A DNA stretch of 64,000 nt, from NCBI GenBank assembly GCA_049322795.1, contig JBMOQH010000005.1:1-64000 (forward strand). Direction: 5' to 3'. A model generated the notes under the pieces. The model saw nothing but the letters and a program-made list of their open reading frames with translations. It was not told the DNA's origin and did not search any database. This document shows positions 7,523 through 16,443 of the stretch, in pieces. The DNA is from Immundisolibacter sp049322795 (lineage in GTDB: Bacteria > Pseudomonadota > Gammaproteobacteria > Immundisolibacterales > Immundisolibacteraceae). How positions within the stretch are numbered: the stretch's first letter is position 1; every line of letters begins with the position of its first letter. The position numbers were made by a program, and so were the translations under genes.

Positions 7523-8713
7523 ATGAACGCCAACACCCAGTTCCTGCAGGATCTGGTGGTCTTTCCCGCCAGGACCAACGCCATCCCGAAGACGCTCTAC
7601 GAGAGTGCCGAGATTTACCAGCTGGAGATGGAGCGCCTGTTCTACGGGCCGCACTGGCATCCGGTGGCGCATGTCGGCGAGATTTCGAAGCCCGGCGACT
7701 ACAAGACCTTCTTCATCGGCGAGGTGCCGATCCTCATCACGCGGCAGGCGAACGGCGAGGTCGGCGTGTTCCACAACGCCTGCGCCCACCGCGGCACCCT
7801 GCTGGTGCCGGAGGTGCGCGGCACGGCGGCGGAATTCCAATGCCCCTACCACCGCTGGCTGTTCGACAACGGCGGCAATCTGCGCGGCGTGCCGGGCGAG
7901 AACGATTTCCCGGAGGATTTTTGCAAGGACGACTACGGTCTGCGCAAGGTCCGCTTCGAGGTGTTCGCCGGGCTGATCTTCGCCACCCTGGACGACTCCG
8001 CGGGCCCGCTGTCGGATCAGCTTGGCGAGATTGCCGAGCCGCTGCGCGCCTCGCTCGGCGGGGACGGGCGCCTGAAGCTGCTCGGCTACCAGAAGATCAT
8101 GTACAACGCCAACTGGAAGACCTACCGCGACCAGGACGGCTATCACCCGCCGCTGCTGCACGCCGCGTTCAAGCTGCTCAACTGGCAGGGCGGCAAGGGC
8201 CAGTGCACGATTTCCGAGAACGGCAACATCGCGCTGGTGTCGCAACTCGCCGCGGCGCGCAACACCGAGTTCCTGCAGGACCCGAGCCTGGTGCAGTTCA
8301 AGGGGGTCGACCCGAGCCAGGGCTCGTACGTGGTGTGCCCGTCGCTGATCTCGTTCGGCACCAAGCATCTGGACATGTTCAATTTCCGCTTCGGCATGCC
8401 GCGCGGACCGTTCAAGACCGAGGTGCACTGGGCCTACTTCTGCCACGAGGACGACGACGAGGAGATGGTGCGCCACCGTCTGCGCCAGTCGTCCAACCTG
8501 CTCGGGCCCTCCGGGCTGGTGAGCCTGGAGGACGCCGCCGTGTTCTCGCGCATTCAGGGCGCGCTCAAGGCCGGCACGCCGAACGCGTATTTCCTGAAGG
8601 GCGTGCGCAAGGACGCCGATCCCTACAAGTCCGGCCAGAACGACGAAATTGCCAACATCGTCTGGTGGGAGTGGTACCGCAAGCAGATGGGCTTCAGCCG
8701 CGCGGCGGCTTGA
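7523..8713 (+). CDS. Rieske non-haem iron oxygenase, alpha subunit type
   Basis: The 396-residue protein has Rieske ligands C87-A-H89 and C107-P-Y-H110, and the catalytic-domain motif YRDQDGYHPPLLH with bridging D205 and iron ligands H208 and H213. It differs clearly from the oxygenase at 969-2291 and has no beta-subunit partner beside it, so it may be a homo-oligomeric (alpha3) enzyme. It lies 27 bases after the diiron-oxidase-like gene and 68 bases before the ALDH. No ferredoxin is encoded here. Confidence 0.9.
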   Translation: MNANTQFLQDLVVFPARTNAIPKTLYESAEIYQLEMERLFYGPHWHPVAHVGEISKPGDYKTFFIGEVPILITRQANGEVGVFHNACAHRGTLLVPEVRGTAAEFQCPYHRWLFDNGGNLRGVPGENDFPEDFCKDDYGLRKVRFEVFAGLIFATLDDSAGPLSDQLGEIAEPLRASLGGDGRLKLLGYQKIMYNANWKTYRDQDGYHPPLLHAAFKLLNWQGGKGQCTISENGNIALVSQLAAARNTEFLQDPSLVQFKGVDPSQGSYVVCPSLISFGTKHLDMFNFRFGMPRGPFKTEVHWAYFCHEDDDEEMVRHRLRQSSNLLGPSGLVSLEDAAVFSRIQGALKAGTPNAYFLKGVRKDADPYKSGQNDEIANIVWWEWYRKQMGFSRAAA

Positions 8714-8781
8714 GACCCGCTGTCGACGTGTGACGACCCGGGCCTGTCCCGGGTCCGTCGTTTCCGGAGGAGGAAAAACGC

Positions 8782-10257
8782 GTGAGTTACGACTACGCGC
8801 CGCTGGTCAACAACACCTTTCCGAAAGTTGCCGAGCGCTTTCCGGCGCTCAATCCGGCCACTGGCGAGATCATCGGCTCGGTGCCCGAATGCGCCGGCCT
8901 GGTCGACGATGCAGTGCGCGGCTCGCTGGCCGCCCAGCGCGAGTGGGCGCAGGTGCCGCTGTTCCAGCGCGTCGGGCTGATCGGCAAGCTGGCGGCGGTC
9001 ATCGAGCAGCACGGCGAGGAGCTGGCGCAGCTCGACGTGCTCGACACCGGCAGCCCGATCCACGTCATGCGCGCCGATGTGCGCGCCTCGGCGGGCATGC
9101 TGCGCCACCAGATGGGTCTGGCGCCGCAGGTGTTCGGCCGCTCCGGCGACCGTTTCACCGGCGACAACATCCACTTCACGCTACCGCAGCCGTTCGGCGT
9201 GGTGGCGCGCTTTTGCGCCTTCAACCACCCGCTCATGTTCAGCATCATGCGCATCGCCGCGCCGCTGCTGATGGGCAACGCGCTGATCATCAAGCCGTCC
9301 GAGCACACCAGCCTGTCGACGCTGCGCCTGGGCGAGATCCTCGCCCCGCACATCCCGCCGGGGCTGATCCAGATCCTTACCGGCGGCCGGCCGGTCGGCG
9401 AGGCCATCGTCGGCCACCGGGACATCAAGCGCATCACGCTGACTGGCGGCAAGAACGCGGCGCTCGCCTTCTACCGCATCGCGGCCGAGTCGGGGCACAT
9501 CAAGGATTTCACCTTCGAGCTCGGCGGCAAGAACCCGATGGTGATCTACCCCGACGCCGATGCCGAAAAGGCCTTCACGTCGGCCGTGCACGGCATGAAC
9601 TTCTACCAGACCGCCGGGCAGAGCTGCGGTTCGACCAGCCGCATCTTCATCCACCGCTCGCTTTACGAGCAGGCCAAGGCGGCCATCAAGAGCGCCTGCG
9701 AAGCGATCCGCATCGGCGAGCCGCAGGACCCGGACACGCTGATGGCGGGGCTGTCGACGCCGCAACAGTTCGAAAAAACGATGCACTACATCGAGGTCTC
9801 CAAGCGCGAGGGCCTGCCGCTGCTGACCGGCGGCGCGCGCCTCACCACGCCGCCGTTCGACAAGGGCTTCTACGTGCCGCCGACGGTGTTCTATGACGTC
9901 ACGCGCGAGCACACGCTGTTCCGCGAGGAGGTGTTCGGGCCGGTGCTGGCGCTGATCCCCTGGGACGACGAGGCGCAGATGCTGGAAGACATCAACGCCG
10001 TCGAGTACGGCCTCACCGCCAGCGTGTGGACCTCCAGCCTGGACACGGCCATGGAGTTCGCGCGCCGCGTCGAGTCCGGCACGGTGTGGATCAACGGCTC
10101 GTCCAAGCACTTCCCGGGCTTCGGCTTTGCCGGCCAGAAGGATTCCGGCCTGGGGCAGGAAGAAACGCTCGAAGAGCTGGTGTCGTTCACGCAGCTGAAG
10201 GCCGTGCATTACTTCGGCGCCGAAGGGCGCAAAAACGTGGAGATTCGCCTGATATGA
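8782..10257 (+). CDS. aldehyde dehydrogenase family protein
   Basis: The 491-residue NAD(P)-dependent enzyme has the catalytic pair expected of the family: E246 in FELGGKNP and C282 in TAGQSCGSTS. The cofactor segment TGGKNAALAFY and the EVFGPVLALIPW region are also present. It begins with GTG preceded by a strong GGAGGAGG site. It should oxidise an aldehyde to an acid, probably the product of the downstream alcohol dehydrogenase, whose ATG overlaps its stop by four bases. Confidence 0.92.
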   Translation: MSYDYAPLVNNTFPKVAERFPALNPATGEIIGSVPECAGLVDDAVRGSLAAQREWAQVPLFQRVGLIGKLAAVIEQHGEELAQLDVLDTGSPIHVMRADVRASAGMLRHQMGLAPQVFGRSGDRFTGDNIHFTLPQPFGVVARFCAFNHPLMFSIMRIAAPLLMGNALIIKPSEHTSLSTLRLGEILAPHIPPGLIQILTGGRPVGEAIVGHRDIKRITLTGGKNAALAFYRIAAESGHIKDFTFELGGKNPMVIYPDADAEKAFTSAVHGMNFYQTAGQSCGSTSRIFIHRSLYEQAKAAIKSACEAIRIGEPQDPDTLMAGLSTPQQFEKTMHYIEVSKREGLPLLTGGARLTTPPFDKGFYVPPTVFYDVTREHTLFREEVFGPVLALIPWDDEAQMLEDINAVEYGLTASVWTSSLDTAMEFARRVESGTVWINGSSKHFPGFGFAGQKDSGLGQEETLEELVSFTQLKAVHYFGAEGRKNVEIRLI

Positions 10258-11354
10258 AAGCCAAGGCCCTGGTGCTCGCCGCCTACAAGGAACCGCTCGA
10301 GGTTCGCGAATTCGATGTGCCGGAGCCCGAGCCGGGCGCCATCGTGGTCAGGATCGACCGCGCCACGCTGTGCGGCACCGACCACCACGTGCACATGGGC
10401 CTGCTGCAGCCGGTCTCGAAAACCCCGGCCATCCTCGGCCACGAGATGGTGGGCGTGATCGAAAAGCTCGGCGCCGGGCGCGAGGTGGACGTGGCCGGCG
10501 CGCCGCTCGCCCAGGGCGACCGGGTGATCTGGGCCTACGCCTACTGCGGCAAGTGCTATTACTGCGTGGTGGCGCATCAGCCGACCCTGTGCAGCAACTT
10601 CACGCCCTATGGCTACGCCGACTGCGGCAAGGCGCCGCATCTGCTGGGCGGCTTCGCGCAGTACGCCTACATCCTGCCGAACTGCCACGTGGTGCGCGTG
10701 CCGGACGAGGTGCCGAGCCACTGGGCCTCGTCGGCCAGCTGCGCGCTGCGCACCATCATGCACGCCACGGCGCGCGCCGGCGGCATCCGCCCGGCGGAGA
10801 CCGTGCTGGTGCAGGGCAGCGGGCCGGTCGGGCTGTACGGGGTGGCGGCGGCGCGTGCCTTCGGCGCCCGGCGGGTGATCTGCTTCGGCGCGCCGGACGG
10901 GCGGCTCGAGGTCGCCACCGCGTTTGGCGCCGATGCCGTGTGCAACATCGAGAACACCGACGCCAAGCAGCGCGCCGAGCTGGTGCGCAGCCTCACCGAC
11001 GGCCGCGGCGCCGATCTGGTGTTCGAGTGCTCGGGCTCGCACCACGCGCTCGAGGAGGCCATCGGCATCACCCGCATGGGCGGGCGCATCGTCGTCATCG
11101 GCGCCGGCGACCCGCAGCCGGCGCAGGTGCCCGGCATGGCCTTCGTGATGAAGCAGATCAGCATCCACGGCATCCGCTCGGCCGGCATCGAGTACTACCG
11201 CGAGGCGCTGGCCTTTCTGGCGGCGCAGAAGGACCGGTTCCCGTTCGAGCGGCTGTTCGGGGAGACCTACGGCCTCGCCGAGATACCGACCGCCATGGAA
11301 CGCATGCACCGGCTTGAGGAAATCAAGCCGGTGGTCGATCCGTTCAAGCAGTGA
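10254..11354 (+). CDS. zinc-dependent alcohol dehydrogenase (MDR family)
   Basis: The 366-residue medium-chain dehydrogenase has catalytic zinc ligands C40 (in LCGTDHH) and H63-E64 (in LGHEMVG), a structural-zinc lobe with C98, C101, C104 and C113, and a Rossmann GSGPVG motif. The start is the ATG overlapping the ALDH stop (ATGA), which implies translational coupling. With the ALDH it would convert an alcohol through an aldehyde to an acid. It ends the operon; a strong terminator follows. Confidence 0.9.
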   Translation: MKAKALVLAAYKEPLEVREFDVPEPEPGAIVVRIDRATLCGTDHHVHMGLLQPVSKTPAILGHEMVGVIEKLGAGREVDVAGAPLAQGDRVIWAYAYCGKCYYCVVAHQPTLCSNFTPYGYADCGKAPHLLGGFAQYAYILPNCHVVRVPDEVPSHWASSASCALRTIMHATARAGGIRPAETVLVQGSGPVGLYGVAAARAFGARRVICFGAPDGRLEVATAFGADAVCNIENTDAKQRAELVRSLTDGRGADLVFECSGSHHALEEAIGITRMGGRIVVIGAGDPQPAQVPGMAFVMKQISIHGIRSAGIEYYREALAFLAAQKDRFPFERLFGETYGLAEIPTAMERMHRLEEIKPVVDPFKQ

Positions 11355-11420
11355 GGCAACGCCGATTCATCCGGCGTCGGCCGTCCCGGGGGGCGGCCGC
11401 TCAATCAAGCGGGGAGGGGA

Positions 11421-11467
11421 AGCAGGCGGCTGCCATCGATCAGGACGGCAGCCGCCTGCTTATTTTT
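11421..11467 (+). terminator. intrinsic terminator of the redox operon
   Basis: A perfect 14-bp stem (AGCAGGCGGCTGCC with its complement, 11421-11434 and 11447-11460) is followed by TATTTTTC on the + strand. The T-tract overlaps the final codons of the convergent dsbA gene. It may also act weakly for dsbA on the - strand. Confidence 0.85.
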
Positions 11468-12083
11468 CGAGCGCCTTGAGTTCCTGCGCCACCAGCTGGT
11501 CCAGCGCCTCGAACATGCCGGCTTCGCTGCCCGCGGTGCTGCCATCGATGCGGTACTTGCCATTGACCACGAACGCCGGCACGCCCTCGAGGCCATAGGC
11601 CGCCGTCATCTGGTTGGCGCGACGCACCTTGCCATCGACGTCGAAGTCGTTGAACGCCTCGCGGAATTTTTCCGCCGGCACACCCAAGGTGCCGAAAAAC
11701 TCCACCAGGCTGGCCTCGTCATTCAGGTTCTTGCGGTCGCGGTGGATGGCGTCGAACAGCGCCCGGTGCTCCTTTTCGCCGAGCTTCAGGTGTTGCATGG
11801 CGTAGTAAGCCCGCCCAAGCACGGCCCAGCGCGCGTTGAAAATGGCCGGCACGCGGACGAACTCGACCTCGGCCGGCTGCTTCTTGAGCCAGCCCGCCAC
11901 GCGCGGCTCGGCGTCGTAGCAGTGCGGACAGCCGTACCAGAAGAACTCGATCACCTCGACCTTGGCCGGGTTGCGCGTCGGTTGTGCCTTGGCCAACGCC
12001 GCCCAGGGTTCGGCATGCGCACTGCCAACGGCAAGCACGGTCAGCAGCAAACCGACCAGTCCGGTCAACAGCGGCAGGCGCAT
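11460..12083 (-). CDS. dsbA: thiol:disulfide interchange protein DsbA
   Basis: The 207-residue product has a signal peptide (residues 1-24, cut after SAHA) and a thioredoxin fold with the DsbA active site C52-P-H-C55 in FFWYGCPHC; the cis-proline region is GVPAFVVNG. It is expected to be a periplasmic oxidase that introduces disulfide bonds and is re-oxidised by DsbB. Length matches the family. It lies 26 bases after the cytochrome c4 gene on the same strand, an arrangement common in gammaproteobacteria. Confidence 0.93.
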   Translation of the reverse strand: MRLPLLTGLVGLLLTVLAVGSAHAEPWAALAKAQPTRNPAKVEVIEFFWYGCPHCYDAEPRVAGWLKKQPAEVEFVRVPAIFNARWAVLGRAYYAMQHLKLGEKEHRALFDAIHRDRKNLNDEASLVEFFGTLGVPAEKFREAFNDFDVDGKVRRANQMTAAYGLEGVPAFVVNGKYRIDGSTAGSEAGMFEALDQLVAQELKALEK

Positions 12084-12109
12084 GGGTGGACTCCTAAAGA
12101 AACGCAGTG

Positions 12110-12715
12110 TCAGTGCAGGCCGGACACGTACTGAGAGATGGCGTCGATTTCCGTCTTGCTCAGACGCGCCGCGATGTCGCGCATGATGCTGTTCAGGTCG
12201 GTGCTGCGCTCACCGCTCGCGTACAACCCCAGCTGCTTGGCGATGTACTCCGGATGCTGGCCGCTGAGCGCCGGCCAGCCGGCCGCGGCGTTGCCCTGGC
12301 CATCCGGGCCGTGGCAGGCCATGCAGGCCGGTACGGCCGAGCTGCTGTTGCCGGCCTGATACAACTTTGCTCCGGCGGCGACCTGGTCTTCGGGCACGCT
12401 GCCGAGCGCCACCTTCTGGCCCGCATAAAACGCGGCCAGATCCTCGATGTCCTGGTCGCTCAGGTTGGCCGCCATCGGCGACATGACCGGATCCTTGCGC
12501 TGGCCGTCGCGCAATGCCTTCAGCTGGGCGATGGCGTAGCTCGGATGCTGGCCGGCGATCTTCGGGTACATGCCGACGGCGCTGTTGCCATCGGTGCTGT
12601 GGCAGGCCTGGCACGGGGCCGATTTCTGCTGCCCGGCGGCAGCATCACCTGCCGCCTGCGCACCGCCCGCCACGGTAAGGGCGAACGCCGCCACGATCCA
12701 TTTGCCGCCTCGCAT
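12110..12715 (-). CDS. dihaem cytochrome c4
   Basis: The 201-residue periplasmic protein has a signal peptide (MRGGKWIVAAFALTVAGGAQA) and two class I cytochrome domains, each with a CxxCH haem site: CQACH near residue 36 and CMACH near 133. The IAGQHPSYAIAQLKA and LSGQHPEYIAKQLGLY repeats reflect the internal duplication of cytochrome c4. It is a likely donor to a terminal oxidase. The start at 12715 is chosen because a GGGAG site precedes it by eight bases; an ATG eight codons upstream (12739) lacks one. Confidence 0.9.
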   Translation of the reverse strand: MRGGKWIVAAFALTVAGGAQAAGDAAAGQQKSAPCQACHSTDGNSAVGMYPKIAGQHPSYAIAQLKALRDGQRKDPVMSPMAANLSDQDIEDLAAFYAGQKVALGSVPEDQVAAGAKLYQAGNSSSAVPACMACHGPDGQGNAAAGWPALSGQHPEYIAKQLGLYASGERSTDLNSIMRDIAARLSKTEIDAISQYVSGLH

Positions 12716-12885
12716 CCGCAACACTCCCGATTTGCTCATGGCTGGAATTGACTTCGAATTTCGCTGCGTCAACCCCGCAGGGTGGCGCAAACGGGGCGGT
12801 ATTCTAGCAGCAGTCATTCGCCGCTCCGGCCCGCAGGGCCGCGGTGGCGCCGCGCGGTTCCGACCCGTCTTCAGCGACTTTCCCC

Positions 12886-13530
12886 ATGCCAGATTCACGA
12901 CCCAACCCCCTGCAGGGCGCCGAGTTCTGGCGTTCGGCGACGGCGCTCGACCAGTTGCCGCCGGACGAGGGCAGCGAAGTCGCCTTCGCCGGACGGTCCA
13001 ACGCCGGCAAATCAAGCGCGCTGAACACACTTACCGGCCAGCGCGGGCTGGCACGGGTCAGCAAGACGCCGGGCCGCACGCAGGAGTTGCTGTTCTTCCG
13101 CATTGATGACGAGCGCCGCCTGGTCGACCTGCCGGGCTACGGATACGCCGCCACGTCGGCCGCGCGACGCCGCGATTGGGGCGAAGTGATCCCGGATTTT
13201 TTCGCCACCCGCCAAAGCTTGCGGGGTTTGTTGCTGTTCATGGATGTTCGCCATCCGCTGCAGGCGGGCGATCGCCAGCTCATCCAGTTGGCGGCGCAGC
13301 TGGGGCTGCCCGTGCAGCCGGTGCTGACCAAGGCCGACAAGCTCGCCCGCGGTGCCTTGTTGCAGGCGTTGCGCACGGTCGGCAAGGAGCTGGCGGCGCT
13401 GTACTCGGTCCTGCCACCGTTGCCGCTCTCCAACCTCAACGGCGACGGTGTGCATGCGCTGCGCGAGCGGATTGCGGCCTGGCTGGAAGGGGAAGTCCCC
13501 GACCGCCCGGGGCTTGTCACAGCGTCTTGA
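12886..13530 (+). CDS. engB: ribosome biogenesis GTPase EngB (YihA/YsxC)
   Basis: The 214-residue GTPase has a P-loop G36-R-S-N-A-G-K-S-S44, a G3 motif DLPGYGYA and the TKADKL base-specificity motif, in the compact EngB arrangement (E. coli 210 residues). It assists large-subunit ribosome assembly and is usually essential. The ATG at 12886 is preferred over an in-frame upstream GTG because homologues start here. It is divergent from cytochrome c4, as in many Gammaproteobacteria. Its 3' end overlaps bcp by 14 bases, tail to tail. Confidence 0.92.
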   Translation: MPDSRPNPLQGAEFWRSATALDQLPPDEGSEVAFAGRSNAGKSSALNTLTGQRGLARVSKTPGRTQELLFFRIDDERRLVDLPGYGYAATSAARRRDWGEVIPDFFATRQSLRGLLLFMDVRHPLQAGDRQLIQLAAQLGLPVQPVLTKADKLARGALLQALRTVGKELAALYSVLPPLPLSNLNGDGVHALRERIAAWLEGEVPDRPGLVTAS

Positions 13531-13984
13531 GCGTCTCCAGCACCGTGCGGGCATGGTCCTTGACCTTGACCTTGCGCCAGACCGCGCGCAGGACGCCGGC
13601 GGTGTCGATCAGGAAGGTGCTGCGCTCGATGCCGAGCACCGTCTTTCCGTACATGTTCTTCTCGCGAATCACGTCATAGGCACGGCAGACGGTCTCGTCG
13701 GCGTCCGACAGCAGGTCGAAGGTGAAGCCCTGCTTGGCGCGGAACCTGTCGTGGCTCGCCACCGAGTCGCGGCTCACGCCCAGAATTGCCGCGTCATGCG
13801 CGGCGAATTCCGCCGTCAGGGCCTGGAAGTCCTGCCCCTCCAGCGTGCAGCCGGGCGTGCTGTCCTTCGGGTAGAAGTACAACACCACCGGGCGGCCGCG
13901 CAGGGCGGCGAGGCTGACGGTGTGCCCGCCGCTGGCCGGCAGGCTGAAGTCGGGCGCGGCGGCGCCGATCGTCGGTTCTGGCAT
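13517..13984 (-). CDS. bcp: peroxiredoxin of the BCP/PrxQ family
   Basis: The 155-residue thiol peroxidase carries the peroxidatic cysteine C46 in STPGCTLEGQDF. The resolving cysteine five residues later in E. coli BCP is replaced by Q51; the only other cysteine is C100 in ETVCRAYDV. It therefore works as a 1-Cys enzyme or uses a different resolving thiol. It reduces hydroperoxides with thioredoxin or another thiol. The 3' end overlaps engB. It is divergent from dapA, consistent with the conserved bcp-dapA order. Confidence 0.9.
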   Translation of the reverse strand: MPEPTIGAAAPDFSLPASGGHTVSLAALRGRPVVLYFYPKDSTPGCTLEGQDFQALTAEFAAHDAAILGVSRDSVASHDRFRAKQGFTFDLLSDADETVCRAYDVIREKNMYGKTVLGIERSTFLIDTAGVLRAVWRKVKVKDHARTVLETLKTL

Positions 13985-14085
13985 GGTTTTCCCGGGTGTT
14001 CTGACGGTTGCGGGCGGCCGGCCTTGGCTTGTCAGTGGCCGCGCCCGGTCAGTACCATACCGGACTTTTCCCCCCGGACTTTTGC

Positions 14086-14961
14086 ATGATCCACGGCAGC
14101 GTAGTCGCCCTGGTCACCCCGATGACTGCGTCCGGGGCGATCGATCACGCGGCCCTGGCAAGGCTGGTCGAGCTCCACGTCGCGGCCGGCACGCACGGCA
14201 TCGTCGCGGTCGGTACCACCGGCGAGTCGCCCACGCTCGACATGGACGAACACATCGGCGTCATCGCCGAGGTGGTGCGTCTGGTCGAGGGCCGCATCCC
14301 GGTCATCGGCGGTACCGGTGCCAATTCCACCAGCGAGGCGATCGAGCTCACGCGCGCCGCGGCCGACGCGGGCGTCGATGCCTGCCTGCTGGTCACGCCC
14401 TACTACAACAAGCCGCCGCAGGAGGGTCTGTACCGGCACTTCCGCGCCGTGGCCGAGGCGGTGGCGATCCCGCAGATTCTGTATAACGTGCCCGGCCGCA
14501 CGGCCTGCGACCTGAAGATCGACACCGTGCTGCGCCTGGCCGAGATACCGAATATTGTTGGTCTGAAGGATGCCACCGGCAGCCTGGAGCGGGGCGCCGA
14601 GCTCCTGCAACGGTGCCCGGCAGATTTCTGGCTGTTCAGCGGCGAGGACGCCATCGCGGCCGAGCTGATGCTGCGCGGTTATCGCGGGGTGATTTCGGTG
14701 ACCGCCAACGTGGCGCCGCAGGCCATGGCGGCCATGTGCGAGGCGGCGCTGGCCGGCAACCGCGAGCTGGCGCTGCGGCTCGACACGCCGTTGCAGGCGC
14801 TGCACCGGGATTTGTTCGTCGAGGCCAACCCGATCCCGGTGAAGTGGGCCCTGGCTGCGCTCGAACTGATCGAGCCCGGCATCCGGTTGCCGCTCACGCC
14901 GCTGGCTGCGGCTCATCACGACACCCTGCGCGCCGCCTTGCGTGAGGCGTCCCTACTGTGA
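14086..14961 (+). CDS. dapA: 4-hydroxy-tetrahydrodipicolinate synthase
   Basis: The 291-residue TIM-barrel aldolase condenses pyruvate with aspartate semialdehyde in lysine and peptidoglycan synthesis. Catalytic residues fall at E. coli numbers: T44 and T45 in VGTTGE, Y107, Y133 in YNVPGR and the Schiff-base lysine K161 in GLKDAT. The start at 14086 gives the family N-terminus (MIHGSVVALVTPM). bamC follows almost at once, as in Pseudomonas and E. coli. Confidence 0.96.
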   Translation: MIHGSVVALVTPMTASGAIDHAALARLVELHVAAGTHGIVAVGTTGESPTLDMDEHIGVIAEVVRLVEGRIPVIGGTGANSTSEAIELTRAAADAGVDACLLVTPYYNKPPQEGLYRHFRAVAEAVAIPQILYNVPGRTACDLKIDTVLRLAEIPNIVGLKDATGSLERGAELLQRCPADFWLFSGEDAIAAELMLRGYRGVISVTANVAPQAMAAMCEAALAGNRELALRLDTPLQALHRDLFVEANPIPVKWALAALELIEPGIRLPLTPLAAAHHDTLRAALREASLL

Positions 14962-14975
14962 GTTCGCGAGGCTCC

Positions 14976-15638
14976 ATGCAGTTTTCCGTTCGTCCGTCGC
15001 GTGCCGTGCTATCGGCCTTGGTGCTGTTCCTGCTCGGCGGCTGCGGGGCGCTGTCCGGCCTGCTCAGCCACGATCCGCAGGAGCAACAGTACGGGCAAGC
15101 GGAGTCCCTGCCACCGCTGGAAGTGCCGCCGGACCTGACCGGTGCAGGCGGCGCCTCGGCGCTGGTCGTGCCGGGGGTCGACGATGGCGCTGCTGTGAGC
15201 GCCGCGGCGCAAGGCGAGGGCACAGGCACCTCGCCGCCACCGGAGCAGCTGGCCGGCGACGGCAGCGCGCAACCGGCGGCGGCACGCATCGAGAAAGGCG
15301 CCGAAGGCGCGCCGCGCTTGGTGGTTCCGGAGGATTTCTCGCGCGCCTGGCGCACGGTCGGCAAGGCGATCGAAGCCGCCGAGATGAAGGTCGACGACCG
15401 CGACCGCTCGCGGGGTCTGTACTTCGTCGATTACAGCCACAGCAAGCCGCGCGGGCGCGTGGCGCGCACGCTGATGTTCTGGGGTGACAAGGAAAGCACG
15501 GCCAAGGACCGCTTCCTGGTGCTGCTGCAATCGGCCGGCGAACAGACCAACGTGCTGGTGTTCGACGAGAAGGAAAAGCTGGTCACGGCACCGATCGCCG
15601 AGGACATCCTGCGCAAGATCCAGCAGAACCTCGACTGA
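14976..15638 (+). CDS. bamC: outer membrane assembly lipoprotein BamC (NlpB)
   Basis: The 220-residue lipoprotein has a signal peptide ending in the lipobox LLGG-C23. A Pro/Ala-rich segment follows (SLPPLEVPPDLT is a BamC hallmark), then a C-terminal helix-grip domain (DRSRGLYFVDYS). It is shorter than E. coli BamC (344), consistent with a single C-terminal domain. It belongs to the BAM complex that inserts outer-membrane beta-barrels. The ATG at 14976 has a GAGG site; a GTG at 14958 overlapping the dapA stop is an alternative. Confidence 0.85.
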   Translation: MQFSVRPSRAVLSALVLFLLGGCGALSGLLSHDPQEQQYGQAESLPPLEVPPDLTGAGGASALVVPGVDDGAAVSAAAQGEGTGTSPPPEQLAGDGSAQPAAARIEKGAEGAPRLVVPEDFSRAWRTVGKAIEAAEMKVDDRDRSRGLYFVDYSHSKPRGRVARTLMFWGDKESTAKDRFLVLLQSAGEQTNVLVFDEKEKLVTAPIAEDILRKIQQNLD

Positions 15639-15643
15639 GCGCG

Positions 15644-16411
15644 ATGCGCTTCGCGTCGCTCGGCAGCGGCAGTCGCGGCAATGCCACCGTCGTGCAGGCG
15701 GGCACGACCACGCTGCTGATCGATTGCGGCTTCGGCGCGGCCGAAACGCGCCGGCGTCTGGGCCGGCTGGGACTCGATCTCGCCGACCTGACCGCCATCC
15801 TGCTGACACACGAGCATGGCGACCACGTGGCCGGGGTGGGGCCGGTGGCGCGTGCCGGACGGGTGCCGGTGTGGGGCACGCCCGGCACGCTGGCCGCCCT
15901 GTCGCCGCAGGTGGGCGAACTGCCGCAGGCGCACGGCGTCAATTGTCACGCGTCATGGTCGATCGGCGATCTGCACATCACACCGTTTCCCGTGCCGCAT
16001 GACGGACGCGAGAGCTGCCAGTTCCTGCTGTCGGATGGCGCGCGGCGCTTCGCGGCGGTGACCGACCTCGGCCACACCACGGCGCACATGCAAGGCGTGC
16101 TTCGCGACTGCGATGGGCTGCTGTTCGAGTGCAACCACGACCGCGAGCTGCTGCTGGGCGGACCCTATCCGCCGGCGCTCAAGCGGCGCGTGGATGGCGA
16201 CTTCGGGCATTTGTCCAACGACGCGGCGGCCGACTTCATTGGCCGGCTGGGCGCCCGTGGCCTGCAGCACTTCGTGGCGGCGCATCTGAGCGAGCACAAT
16301 AACCGCCCGGATCTCGCCCGCGCCGCGGTGGCCGCCGCGCTCGGGTGCAGCGCCGACTGGATTGCCGTCGCCGACCAGGAGCAGGGCATCGGCTGGCGCG
16401 CCCTCGCCTGA
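15644..16411 (+). CDS. MBL-fold metallo-hydrolase (YycJ-like)
   Basis: The 255-residue metallo-beta-lactamase-fold protein has the metal motif THEHGDHVAG (HxHxDH) near residue 57, a further His in PVPHDG, the DLGHTT aspartate and a C-terminal AAHLSEHNN. Members are hydrolases or nucleases of uncertain substrate; related YycJ/WalJ is linked to DNA repair and cell wall control in Firmicutes. The dapA-bamC-MBL-purC order is conserved in Pseudomonas, so this is a vertically kept locus. Confidence 0.85.
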   Translation: MRFASLGSGSRGNATVVQAGTTTLLIDCGFGAAETRRRLGRLGLDLADLTAILLTHEHGDHVAGVGPVARAGRVPVWGTPGTLAALSPQVGELPQAHGVNCHASWSIGDLHITPFPVPHDGRESCQFLLSDGARRFAAVTDLGHTTAHMQGVLRDCDGLLFECNHDRELLLGGPYPPALKRRVDGDFGHLSNDAAADFIGRLGARGLQHFVAAHLSEHNNRPDLARAAVAAALGCSADWIAVADQEQGIGWRALA

Positions 16412-16443
16412 CGTATTTTTTGTTTCTCACACGGGATCCGACC

